From Sediminibacterium sp. TEGAF015 (GTDB lineage Bacteria; Bacteroidota; Bacteroidia; Chitinophagales; Chitinophagaceae): a stretch of 64,000 nt of DNA. Below, in pieces: positions 42,866 to 50,796 of the stretch. The stretch is taken from contig NZ_AP026683.1 in the NCBI RefSeq assembly GCF_025997995.1, positions 992,501-1,056,500 of the forward strand, written 5' to 3'. The translations under genes were made by a program, and so were the position numbers. Under the pieces are notes generated by a model that saw nothing but the letters and a program-made list of their open reading frames with translations, did no database searches and was not told the origin of the DNA. Each line of letters starts with the position of its first letter. The first letter of the stretch is position 1.

Positions 42866-44991
42866 TGTCATTCAACTTACTTTCAGAACCCATAAGAAAA
42901 TTCATTCGCAGCAAAGGTTGGGATCAATTGAGACCAATTCAATCAGCAGCGATTTCTAAAATTTTGGCATCTGATGAAAATTTTATTTTAGCATCAAGGA
43001 CTGCATCAGGAAAAACTGAAGCTGCTTTTTTACCAATTTTATCAAAAGTCAATTTTTATGAATCAGGAGTACAAGTACTATACATATCACCACTTATAGC
43101 TTTAATAAATGACCAATTTTATCGAATTGAGGAACTATGTAAAAACCTTGATGTACAAGTTACAAAGTGGCATGGCGAAGCAAACAAGACTTTAAAAGAA
43201 AAACTAATTAAAGCCCCTAATGGAATTGTTTTAATTACTCCTGAATCTTTAGAAGCCATGTTTGTAAATAAGCCTTATAATATCAAGCAATTATTTTCAA
43301 ATTTAAAGTATGTTGTTGTCGATGAAATACATTCATTCATTGGCTCTGATCGGGGCACTCAATTAAAATCAATTCTATCAAGATTACAGGATATTAATAC
43401 AAATAATTTTAGTATCATAGGATTATCAGCCACCATTGGCGATTATAATGAAGCTAAAAATTTCACTGGTAATGAGCATAAAACAAAAGTTTTATTAGAT
43501 AGTACACCCAAAGAAATAAACGCAAAATTTAGATTTTTCAAAAATGAAAATGAGGAATTACCAATTGAACTTTTAAAAGATTTGTATCTTGAAACAAAAG
43601 ACAACAAGGTTTTAATTTTTCCGAATAGTAGAGGACGTGCAGAAGAAGTTGCTGTAAAACTTCGAAAAATTTCTGATCGAGTAAAAGGGCATCCAAATTA
43701 CTTTTCTCACCATTCATCAGTCGATAAAGAAGTAAGAGAATATGTTGAATATTTTGCGAAAAATAATAATCGACAAAACTTCTGTATTTCTTGTACATCA
43801 ACTTTAGAACTTGGCATAGATATCGGTACAGTTGATGAAGTGGTACAAATAGATGCGACACATAGTATCGCATCATTAATTCAAAGAGTAGGACGAAGTG
43901 GTCGAAAAGATGGTGAAAAAAGTAATTTATATTTATATGCTACAAATAAATGGACTTTGTTACAAGCTATTTCCTGTTGGCTACTGTATAAAGAGAATTA
44001 TATTGAACCTCCGCAAAAAAATGATAGACCATATGATATTTTAGTTCATCAAGCATTATCAATAACTAAAGGAAAATCAGGGATTAAATTAGCAGAATTA
44101 ATAAATCAACTAAAAAGAAATTTTTCATTTGTAAACATTGATCAAAATGAAATAAAAGAAATCCTAGAATATTTAATAGATATCGATTTTCTTGAGAGAA
44201 TACAAACGGAGGTAATTATTGGAATCGAAGGTGAAAAAATAGTTAATAATCGAGAATTTTATAGTGTATTTAAAACAGAAGAAAGTTTTAAAGTTGTAAA
44301 CTCTGGAAATACTATTGGCGAGATACCATTTACAACTCAAATTATTGAAGATGAAAATATTTTTCTTTCAGCAAGAATTTGGAAAATAAAGTACATTGAC
44401 CAAAAAGCAAAAAAAATCGAGGTTATCCCTACGAAAGATGGGAAAATTCCTAAATTCTTAGGTATTGGAGTTATTATTCACCAGAAAATTCGAGAGAAAA
44501 TGTTTGAAGTTTTGTATTCCACTACAGAATACGATTTTCTAGATAATTCAAGTTATGAAGAGTTAGAAATAATGCGAAAAGAATTTTCCGTATTCAATAT
44601 AAATAATTTTACAAATGAAAGACCTTTACTTTCATCTGAGAAAGAAATTATCTTGTATACATTCACAGGAACTAAAATCAACAGAACAATACAATTGCTT
44701 TTAAATATTGTTGGAATTAAAAACAATCTAGACGAAAAAACAAGCACTTTTGAAATTGAAATACCAAAACAAGATCTCTTTCAAAAATGGGAAGATTTAC
44801 TAGAATCACTACCAAAAATTGATACCCACATTTCAAATCTTTTGCAACAGTCCCCTAGCATTTTAGATTTTTCAAAATGGGGAAATTACTTACCAGATAA
44901 TTATAAAGTAAAGCTACTTAAGGATAAATATTTTGATATTGCAGAAACTCTTTCATATTTAGAAGAATTGAAACTTGTTGAAAATAAATAG
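42865..44991 (+). CDS. sngC: DEAD/DEAH-box helicase, SngC-like (Lhr-related)
   Basis: Superfamily 2 helicase of 708 residues. Q-motif region RPIQSAA, Walker A ASRTASGKTEAA (Lys50), DEIH at 153-156, SAT at 188-190, and motif VI QRVGRSGRKDG (340-350), with the GIDIGTVDEVVQID stretch before it that is found in Lhr-type helicases. The C-terminal 300 residues have a winged-helix region and a domain that I do not recognise. It ends the Shango-like triplet. Coupled overlap with the ATPase gene supports one complex. Confidence 0.85.
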   Translation: MSFNLLSEPIRKFIRSKGWDQLRPIQSAAISKILASDENFILASRTASGKTEAAFLPILSKVNFYESGVQVLYISPLIALINDQFYRIEELCKNLDVQVTKWHGEANKTLKEKLIKAPNGIVLITPESLEAMFVNKPYNIKQLFSNLKYVVVDEIHSFIGSDRGTQLKSILSRLQDINTNNFSIIGLSATIGDYNEAKNFTGNEHKTKVLLDSTPKEINAKFRFFKNENEELPIELLKDLYLETKDNKVLIFPNSRGRAEEVAVKLRKISDRVKGHPNYFSHHSSVDKEVREYVEYFAKNNNRQNFCISCTSTLELGIDIGTVDEVVQIDATHSIASLIQRVGRSGRKDGEKSNLYLYATNKWTLLQAISCWLLYKENYIEPPQKNDRPYDILVHQALSITKGKSGIKLAELINQLKRNFSFVNIDQNEIKEILEYLIDIDFLERIQTEVIIGIEGEKIVNNREFYSVFKTEESFKVVNSGNTIGEIPFTTQIIEDENIFLSARIWKIKYIDQKAKKIEVIPTKDGKIPKFLGIGVIIHQKIREKMFEVLYSTTEYDFLDNSSYEELEIMRKEFSVFNINNFTNERPLLSSEKEIILYTFTGTKINRTIQLLLNIVGIKNNLDEKTSTFEIEIPKQDLFQKWEDLLESLPKIDTHISNLLQQSPSILDFSKWGNYLPDNYKVKLLKDKYFDIAETLSYLEELKLVENK

Positions 44992-45288
44992 ATGAAAACA
45001 TTGCAAAAAATACTAATATTCATTTGCTTTTAACTTATTAAAGAAGTTAAATTTAGTCATTTATATTAAAAATAATTTCAATAATACCAAAGTTTAAGCT
45101 AATTTTACACAATAGTTTTTAAAAACTGTGTAATATTGTTTTGTTTTACACTAAATTATTGATAGCTACCTATTCCCCCACATGCTATCCAAATAAATTA
45201 AATTGATGTGACTTAGATGGCGAAGCTGTGTTTAAGCAGCAAAGCACTATGGTACATATTTAATCTTTTATAAAGAACTTCCTATTCT
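44992..45288. other. Intergenic region with two inverted repeats
   Basis: No gene seen. A near-perfect, loopless palindrome centred at 45120/45121 (AGTTTTT meets AAAAACT, with TTACAC and GTGTAA outside) and a weaker GATAGC...GCTATC stem (45161-45166 with 45184-45189). Either could be a terminator for the upstream operon or an operator for the next gene. Confidence 0.4.
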
Positions 45289-45936
45289 ATGTTTGAAGAA
45301 GCCTTAAAATTAATTGGGCAGCACTACCCGCAATTAGTAATTACTATTATTGCAGTAATAGTAACATGGTTATTTGCTAAATTTTATAATAATTCGATGA
45401 ATCGTCTGAAAAAAGTTGAGGCTGAATGCCAAAAGATAGATCGCCATTTGACCCCCCAGCTTGAATCAATTAGTTCATCACTAAATACATTGAATGGATC
45501 TTTTAATAGTTTAATCGTTTACTTAAAAAGTAAAGACGGCAAGATGGAAACATCTTTATTTATTTCAAAAAGTCCAATACAACTAACTGAACTAGGTAAA
45601 AAGATACTTGTTACCATTGGAGGGGAAGATTTCGTTAATAAAAATCTTAATGAACTAATTACAAATATGGATGCTGAAGGCATAAAAACTGCACTAGACT
45701 GTCAAACATTTGCCCCAATTGTAATTTCAAAAATTTCAAATCATGCATCATTTAATAAAATAAAGGATTATGCATTCAAAAATCCATATTATAAAGAAAA
45801 GTTAGAAGATGGGCAAGAAATTACCATCCCATTGGATATGGGCACAATCTCGAATATAATGGGTATATATCTTCGTGATAAGTACTTAGAAAGGCACCCC
45901 GAATTAAATCCTGCTGATATACCAACAGCTATATAA
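45289..45936 (+). CDS. Membrane-anchored coiled-coil protein of unknown function
   Basis: 215 residues. One transmembrane helix near 15-31 (LVITIIAVIVTWLFAKF), then a heptad-patterned coiled coil to about 80 (LKKVEAECQKIDRHL, LESISSSLNTLNGSFNSL), then a globular part with SPIQLTELGKKILVTIGG, a winged-helix-like segment. The C-terminus ends LNPADIPTAI. I do not recognise the family. It is separated from the helicase gene by 297 bases and closes with its own terminator. Within a defence island it might be a membrane effector or sensor; that is inference. Confidence 0.7.
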   Translation: MFEEALKLIGQHYPQLVITIIAVIVTWLFAKFYNNSMNRLKKVEAECQKIDRHLTPQLESISSSLNTLNGSFNSLIVYLKSKDGKMETSLFISKSPIQLTELGKKILVTIGGEDFVNKNLNELITNMDAEGIKTALDCQTFAPIVISKISNHASFNKIKDYAFKNPYYKEKLEDGQEITIPLDMGTISNIMGIYLRDKYLERHPELNPADIPTAI

Positions 45937-45960
45937 CTTACTCAGTAATAATATATTTTA

Positions 45961-45990
45961 AAAAAGGCTAATCATTAGATTAGCCTTTTT
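45961..45990 (+). terminator. Rho-independent terminator
   Basis: AAAAAGGCTAATC (45961-45973) pairs with GATTAGCCTTTTT (45978-45990), loop ATTA, followed by more T. It ends the + strand cargo of the element. Confidence 0.9.
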
Positions 45991-46574
45991 TATTTTTTTA
46001 ATAGTTTCAATTATCCCTTTAATTCTTTATCAAATCCAGTTTCAAGTTCTAAACTAATCTCCTTAATTGTTTCCATTTCAAGTTATTAATTACAATCTTT
46101 CTGTATAAAAAATATAGAAATAATTATTAGCCCTTAAATAAAACTGCTACAGCATATCCAAACTACTTTTACTAAATCGTAAATCTATAAAGAGGAATAA
46201 GGTTACAATCATACTTGAATAAAAGCACAACCAGATCTCCCAATCCAATATCCTTGAAATTCCTCTTCGCGAAGCGAGCCCCTCTGGCAAGAGATCCTAA
46301 CTCAAAAGAAGTAACATGATTTAAAAAATAATTAAAATTCAGCGAATTTTCTTCACAAAAACATCAATAAAAAATTGATAAAAGTGAATACTCGCAAATA
46401 CGATTTTAAAGCACCTTCTTTGACCTTTCACAACCAAGAAACAACATTGTATCACCAGCTATCAAAAACGTCATATTTCAGCCTAAATAATCAAATACAA
46501 GCATATATAATTTACACAGGCATAATTGCAGCAATCCTATAAAGTATTTACAAAGACTAATAAAAACCGATAAT
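45991..46574. other. Gene-free region inside the element
   Basis: About 590 AT-rich bases between the end of the cargo and the recombination genes. No reading frame of note, no tRNA, no recognised origin. It has a short TTCGCGAA palindrome near 46266. Possibly decayed sequence or the unrecognised origin region of the element. Confidence 0.45.
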
Positions 46575-46605
46575 TAAAAAAGGCAGATGTGCTATAACAT
46601 CTGCC
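46575..46605 (-). terminator. Terminator of the small recombination-module genes
   Basis: GGCAGATGT (46582-46590) pairs with ACATCTGCC (46597-46605), loop of 6; on the minus strand the stem is followed by a run of T (A-run at 46577-46581). Confidence 0.8.
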
Positions 46606-46720
46606 AAACAGTACCCACTATGTGGAATTTAGTTTACTAAACGCTTTACAAAGCTTTACATTCATTTTTTCTAAAAAAATCGTTCATATTTTGACTAAAA
46701 TTGAGGGGTAATTTAACAAC

Positions 46721-47071
46721 TTAGATTAACCTATTTTTCCTTTTCAAGTATGCTTTGATACCTTCAACATCGTACAATTTAAGGCGACCATTTCGGGTTA
46801 TATATTCAGAAATATTAATATTGTGAACTTTTCCCAATTCCCAATTGCGCACTTGTTGTCTAGTTCTACTAATTGCATCGCAAAGTGTTTTTATATTATA
46901 ATATTTTTCAGTCTTTTGCCTTTTCAAACTTTGTTCATACAATTCTGAAAATCTTGACATAGCAAGAGCAACTTGATTGTTTACAATTTCTTCTATTAAA
47001 GGTCTAAGCTGTTCTATTTGTTCATATGGTAATTTACCGTATAGCATAAACTCAATTTGAATGGTTAGCAT
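46721..47071 (-). CDS. Small DNA-binding protein of the element (HTH-like)
   Basis: 116 residues. The C-terminal half (YYNIKTLCDAISRTRQQVRNWELGKVHNINISEYIT, then GRLKLYDVEGIKAYLKRKNR) has the arrangement of a MerR/excisionase-type winged helix: an HTH followed by a wing and a helix. The first ATG at 47071 overlaps the upstream gene by 20 bases; a second at 47047 would avoid overlap. It is the last gene of the minus-strand module with the recombinase, so a role in control of excision or of the module is plausible. Confidence 0.6.
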   Translation of the reverse strand: MLTIQIEFMLYGKLPYEQIEQLRPLIEEIVNNQVALAMSRFSELYEQSLKRQKTEKYYNIKTLCDAISRTRQQVRNWELGKVHNINISEYITRNGRLKLYDVEGIKAYLKRKNRLI

Positions 47072-47429
47072 TAGACATGTCTAATAAATTCACTTCTTTA
47101 TCTCTTTTATTACCGCAAACCCAGAACATTTTGTCTTTTAATAACTTAGGAAATTTTGTATTTACTGATTTTGATAATTCATTCATAGAAATTGTTCCCA
47201 AATGATCAGTACTAATATAGAAAAATCTGTTTGTAAGTCCTTCGTAAAGAATTCCTTCTTTTAAATCATTAGTTTGTAAATATGCACAATTCAATTTTTC
47301 ATAAAAAGGCTTTTTAAGAGTTAAACAGAAGTATTCAATTTTAGTCGGCTTTTCTTCAATCCCAGATTTGTACTTTTCGAGAAATTCTAGAACAATTTTT
47401 GAACTTTCAAAAGTTGTATATTTTGTCAT
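47052..47429 (-). CDS. Small protein of unknown function in the recombination module
   Basis: 125 residues, not recognised. It is a soluble protein without a signal or membrane segment, with an N-terminal helical region (SSKIVLEFLEKYKSGIEE) and a later FYISTDHLGTISMNELSKSV. It lies four bases after the excisionase-like gene and overlaps the next one, so the three are cotranscribed. Similar small orphan genes are frequent beside recombinases of Bacteroidota islands. Confidence 0.55.
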   Translation of the reverse strand: MTKYTTFESSKIVLEFLEKYKSGIEEKPTKIEYFCLTLKKPFYEKLNCAYLQTNDLKEGILYEGLTNRFFYISTDHLGTISMNELSKSVNTKFPKLLKDKMFWVCGNKRDKEVNLLDMSNANHSN

Positions 47430-47433
47430 ACGA

Positions 47434-47736
47434 TTATTTTTTAGTCAATTTTATAAATCTTAATACTTCTTCTCTGTCAAACACAACTTTACCAGAACTT
47501 AGGTTATGCTGAATTAGCTTACCAGCTTTTATATAATTATAAACAGTTCCCCTACTTACTCCAAGAAGTTCTTGGACTTCTTTGGTGCTTAAAAATTCAA
47601 TCTGTTGCCCAGAACGCTCTCTTTTCATAGCATCAATTACCCCTTCAAGTTTTGCAACTTGATCCTGTAAAGGCTTTAAAAGAAAACTTAACTCCGCAGC
47701 AAATTGTGACTTAGTTAAATTATTTATATAAGACAT
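47434..47736 (-). CDS. Excisionase-like helix-turn-helix protein
   Basis: 100 residues. The second half FLSTKEVQELLGVSRGTVYNYIKAGKLIQHNL and GKVVFDREEVLRFIK is a textbook excisionase/MerR-type domain (HTH_17), following a short coiled coil (LLKPLQDQVAKLEGVIDAMKRE). It lies 12 bases after the recombinase gene. It probably acts as recombination directionality factor, bending DNA near the att sites; the coiled-coil head suggests a dimer. Confidence 0.8.
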   Translation of the reverse strand: MSYINNLTKSQFAAELSFLLKPLQDQVAKLEGVIDAMKRERSGQQIEFLSTKEVQELLGVSRGTVYNYIKAGKLIQHNLSSGKVVFDREEVLRFIKLTKK

Positions 47737-47748
47737 AAACTATTAATT

Positions 47749-49038
47749 CTAATTAATTGGATTTGAAACCATAGAATCTCTATTCCAGAACTCGTTCATC
47801 TTCATCAATTTACTCTTTTCTGAAACTTTTAAGTATTTTTTCAAAGTGTCCCACTTTTTAATCCCTGTGATTTTCATAATCATTTCAATGTTCATACCTT
47901 TTTCATGAGAAAGAGTAATAAAAGTCCTTCTTCCTGTGTGTGTACAAATAAAGGCATATTTAGGCTTAGTAAATACTACCCTATTCGACCCACTAAACTT
48001 CTCAACCATAGTCAATTCATCAATTTTAGCCTCTTTTGCAGCCTCTTTAATATAAGTATTAACCTTTTGGTTTGAGTATGGTGGAGGCAGAGGACTATCC
48101 TTATATATTCCTTTGTACTTAGCCAGAATCTCCTTTGCAAAGACATTTAGAGGAACAAATAATATGTCTTTTGTCTTTTTTGTCCTTAATTCAATAAAAT
48201 CTTCTTTAATATTTTCATTTTTGAGACGGCATATATCTGAGAATCTGAGTCCTGTGAAACATTCAAAACAGACATAATCTCTTGCTATATCTTGTTGTTT
48301 GTTTAAAGTTTTACATTCATAAAGTCTAAATAACTCATTTTCATTCATTGAGATAATATCAACATCTTCCTTTATTGTTTTGAAGTCTTTGAAATTATAT
48401 TTGACTTGTGTTAACTCATTACGCATTGCATAGTTCAAAAAAACTTTCAATTCTTTAATCTGTGCTCCTATTGTATTATTCATCATTTTTTCTATATTGA
48501 TCAAATAGTGATGAAACTTTTGAAAGAAACTATTATTAATTGCTTCAAAATCAATGGGTTTCCCAGAATGTGTCTCATATTTAATCAAAAGACGTTTAAA
48601 GCCCTCATAATGCCTAATAGTCCCTTTAGCTTTAGTAGCCTTAGACTGTTCTACAAACTCATCAAAATGAGTGAAAAACTGAGACTGTGTCGCAATTATC
48701 TGTTGATTTTTCCTATTTGCCCCCATTTCATTGAAAGCATCTGTTTTCTTTATTCGCTCACGAAATTCCAATGCCATTTCTTCCACAGACAAGTATCTAT
48801 CATGCTGTATTGCCTCCTTTTCTATCTCAGAAATTACAGACTGGCATACCGTCAATTTCTCTTTATTCACAAAATCCTCTAGACTAATTGGTTTAAAACT
48901 GTTTTTAACCCAATTTTCTTTTTTAATTGTTACTCTTGTGTAAAATCGGAATTTCTTACCTTTCTCCTGATAAACCATCATTACAGGGAATCGATTTTTT
49001 TTGTTCTGCGGTTGCAGATAAAACTTCAGCGTAGCCAT
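47749..49038 (-). CDS. Tyrosine recombinase (integrase) of the element
   Basis: Site-specific recombinase for tRNA-Lys attachment. From ATG 49038 it has 429 residues; an ATG at 49074 would add MFNTFDTKIDTN, which is encoded by the repeated GTGTCAA sites. The N-terminal arm-binding and SAM-like domains (FFTHFDEFVEQSKATKAKGTIRHYEGFKRLL) precede the catalytic domain. Numbering from 49074: Arg277 (TGLRFSD), His379 and Arg382 (CTHTGRRTF), Tyr414 (KKYLKVSE). The second conserved His, normally in G-H-x-x, appears to be Ile405 (TGIKKW). It lies next to attR, as usual for such elements. Confidence 0.9.
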   Translation of the reverse strand: MATLKFYLQPQNKKNRFPVMMVYQEKGKKFRFYTRVTIKKENWVKNSFKPISLEDFVNKEKLTVCQSVISEIEKEAIQHDRYLSVEEMALEFRERIKKTDAFNEMGANRKNQQIIATQSQFFTHFDEFVEQSKATKAKGTIRHYEGFKRLLIKYETHSGKPIDFEAINNSFFQKFHHYLINIEKMMNNTIGAQIKELKVFLNYAMRNELTQVKYNFKDFKTIKEDVDIISMNENELFRLYECKTLNKQQDIARDYVCFECFTGLRFSDICRLKNENIKEDFIELRTKKTKDILFVPLNVFAKEILAKYKGIYKDSPLPPPYSNQKVNTYIKEAAKEAKIDELTMVEKFSGSNRVVFTKPKYAFICTHTGRRTFITLSHEKGMNIEMIMKITGIKKWDTLKKYLKVSEKSKLMKMNEFWNRDSMVSNPIN

Positions 49039-49041
49039 ATT

Positions 49042-49070
49042 AGTGTCAATTTTAGTGTCAAAAGTGTTAA
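49042..49070. repeat. Right-end recombinase arm-site candidates
   Basis: AGTGTCAA at 49042-49049 and 49054-49061, then AGTGTTAA at 49063-49070, in the same orientation as the GGTGTCAA pair at 36838-36858. They lie at the 5' end of the recombinase gene. Confidence 0.4.
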
Positions 49071-49080
49071 ACATGTTTCA

Positions 49081-49210
49081 ACTACGTTGTACAGGTTTGG
49101 ATGACAAATATGTAATTCAATTTCATGAAACCGTTGCTATTATTGAGTTTCATGTATAATCTTGTACAAATTCGTTCAACCTTGTTTAATTAACTTTTGA
49201 GCTAAAAGCC
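49081..49210. other. Right-end non-coding stretch of the element
   Basis: 130 AT-rich bases between the recombinase gene and attR with no gene. Promoter of the recombinase is expected here; a TATTTG-like match lies near 49110 but lacks the consensus spacing. Confidence 0.35.
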
Positions 49211-49227
49211 TCCCAGCGGGATCACAA
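49211..49227 (+). repeat. attR: right direct repeat of the element
   Basis: TCCCAGCGGGATCACAA, identical to 36768-36784. To its left the sequence does not continue the tRNA, so this is the displaced end of the original target. Confidence 0.9.
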
Positions 49228-49257
49228 AGCTCCGAAGAAATTCGGAGCTTTTTTTAT
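49227..49257 (+). terminator. Original tRNA-Lys terminator, now displaced
   Basis: AAGCTCCGAA (49227-49236) pairs with TTCGGAGCTT (49241-49250) and continues with seven T. No gene ends just before it on the + strand, which fits a tRNA-Lys terminator left behind by the insertion. Confidence 0.85.
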
Positions 49258-49313
49258 GCCTAAACTGTAGTGAGGGTAAGTTAAAGTAAGGCAAGAGTGA
49301 AAGCGAGAAAAGC

Positions 49314-49922
49314 CTAAGGAATCATCCACCGATACTCCCCACTAACATAATCAAAGAATGCCCTTCTATGACCCGCATGGTTTAACCAAACCCAGTCAAT
49401 TGAATCAACTTTAATCCCAACAACCCCAAAGTTCTCCCTCCCTACTTCACTTTCTTCCAGCGAAAATTCTTCCTGCTCAATATGAGGTGACAATCCACTT
49501 GTTGGTATATCAGAAAAATCAGAAGGAGTAAATGGCGTTAAATAACATCTTCTGCTCGACAAATTGGTTTTCTCCCAAGCTTCTGCCGTAATTGAATCAT
49601 TAAAATACAACACCGCATTCCCTTTCACTCTTAACTGAATTCGGGAAGCAGCATCATAAAACAAAGCACTAATAGTGGGGTTCACTTGTAAGGCTTTCCA
49701 CTTCGGGCTACGAATATCGGTATGAAATCGCAACTCTCTTTGCTCAGGCAATGCTTTGCGTAATACAACAGTGCGCAAACTTATTTCACCATCAGAAAAA
49801 TTGGCTACTGCAGGTAAGTGAAAAGGGTCTCTCCCTTTTACTGCCCCGTTCACCAGGCGAGTCCAGCAATCTTTTTCGAGTTCAATCAGGTTGTAACGAA
49901 GATCATTAATAACAACATCCAT
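49314..49922 (-). CDS. Pyridoxamine 5'-phosphate oxidase-like flavoprotein (Alr4036-type)
   Basis: FMN-binding split-barrel protein of 202 residues. The N-terminal half reads RDPFHLPAVANF, ISLRTVVLRKALPEQRELRFHTDIRSPKW (typical of the FMN pocket), ALFYDAASRIQLRVKG. The C-terminus NHAGHRRAFF fits the Alr4036 group rather than PdxH, which ends in a different RL.P motif. Substrate unknown. It overlaps nothing and is nine bases after the DUF3050 gene, so the two may be cotranscribed. Confidence 0.85.
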   Translation of the reverse strand: MDVVINDLRYNLIELEKDCWTRLVNGAVKGRDPFHLPAVANFSDGEISLRTVVLRKALPEQRELRFHTDIRSPKWKALQVNPTISALFYDAASRIQLRVKGNAVLYFNDSITAEAWEKTNLSSRRCYLTPFTPSDFSDIPTSGLSPHIEQEEFSLEESEVGRENFGVVGIKVDSIDWVWLNHAGHRRAFFDYVSGEYRWMIP

Positions 49923-49931
49923 ATTTACCCC

Positions 49932-50696
49932 CTAAGATAAAGACTTTAAAATCCCGTCCCACAATTGTGCTCTTACTTTTAGGGATGCTATTGAAGCCTT
50001 TGTAGCTTCCTCCCATTTGATTTTGTCATCACCACACAATGACGATACCATTTCTAGTGCCAATTGGCTATGATGTCCACCGTCTACTTCAATATGCCTT
50101 TCAATATAATATTTGAAAATGGATACTTTCTCTGGATATTCTTCGTGAATTTTTTCCAGGATTTTCATAAACATATCTGGAATCAAGTCTTCTCTACCGA
50201 AAGTAAACACAGCGGCTTGCACATGCACAGGTTGATTTTCGATGGTGTCAAAAGTAAAGTGAAGAAAGTCCTTCACTTCTTGAGTTATGGCAGCATCAGA
50301 TATTGCCTGAGTAATAGATTTCCCAGACCGAATTTCAACAAATAAACTGTCTAACAATTGGGTATTAGCTCCCATCTGTTGCATGGCTTGCAAATACAGC
50401 TCAAAATGGCTAATGCGATTTCCTAATTCATCCACATCTGACTCTTCACCGGTAACTATTTCATTGATAAGGAACCTTGTATTTGCATTTCCTTTGGGCA
50501 TCCAAGGATGCTCAATACAGGTTAAATGACGCTGCAATGATTTTAGCAAACTCATGAAATCCCATACAGCAAAAACATGGTGCTCAGCAAATTTTACCAA
50601 TCCGGGTAAATCATTGATTTGTGCGTATACAGGATGCGCTAACAATGATGCTCTAGTTGAATGTAATTCCGCTTTTAATAGTTCGATGTTGGTCAT
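49932..50696 (-). CDS. DUF3050 family protein (haem-oxygenase-like fold)
   Basis: 254-residue helical protein of the DUF3050 family. Repeated His/Glu motifs such as FAEHHVFAVWDFMSLLKSLQRHL, FLINEIVTGEESD, and YIERHIEVDGGHHSQLA suggest a di-metal or haem-oxygenase-like site. The reaction is unknown to me. Its product could act with the flavoprotein behind it, but the pairing is only by position. Confidence 0.85.
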   Translation of the reverse strand: MTNIELLKAELHSTRASLLAHPVYAQINDLPGLVKFAEHHVFAVWDFMSLLKSLQRHLTCIEHPWMPKGNANTRFLINEIVTGEESDVDELGNRISHFELYLQAMQQMGANTQLLDSLFVEIRSGKSITQAISDAAITQEVKDFLHFTFDTIENQPVHVQAAVFTFGREDLIPDMFMKILEKIHEEYPEKVSIFKYYIERHIEVDGGHHSQLALEMVSSLCGDDKIKWEEATKASIASLKVRAQLWDGILKSLS

Positions 50697-50796
50697 ATAA
50701 ATGCAATGATAATTTTATTCACTGCAATTACACTCAACAAGCCATTTGGTTTAAAACCAAACGAACTTTCACTTTTTGGGCAGAAAATAAAAATTG

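Larger units (their letters stand above)
36768..49227. mobile_element. tRNA-Lys-integrated element carrying defence genes
   Basis: About 12.4 kb between exact 17-base repeats, one within tRNA-Lys. Contents: an AAA ATPase/TOPRIM pair, a K+ channel, a Shango-like triplet, a membrane protein, then, on the opposite strand at the right end, a terminator, two small genes, an excisionase-like HTH protein and a tyrosine recombinase. Base composition is much more AT-rich than the flanks. No conjugation, replication or phage structural genes are seen, so it is an integrative island that either is mobilised by others or excises without self-transfer. Confidence 0.9.

Noticed and set aside
36768..49227. 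Prophage
   Set aside because: No capsid, tail, terminase or lysis genes are visible between the att repeats.
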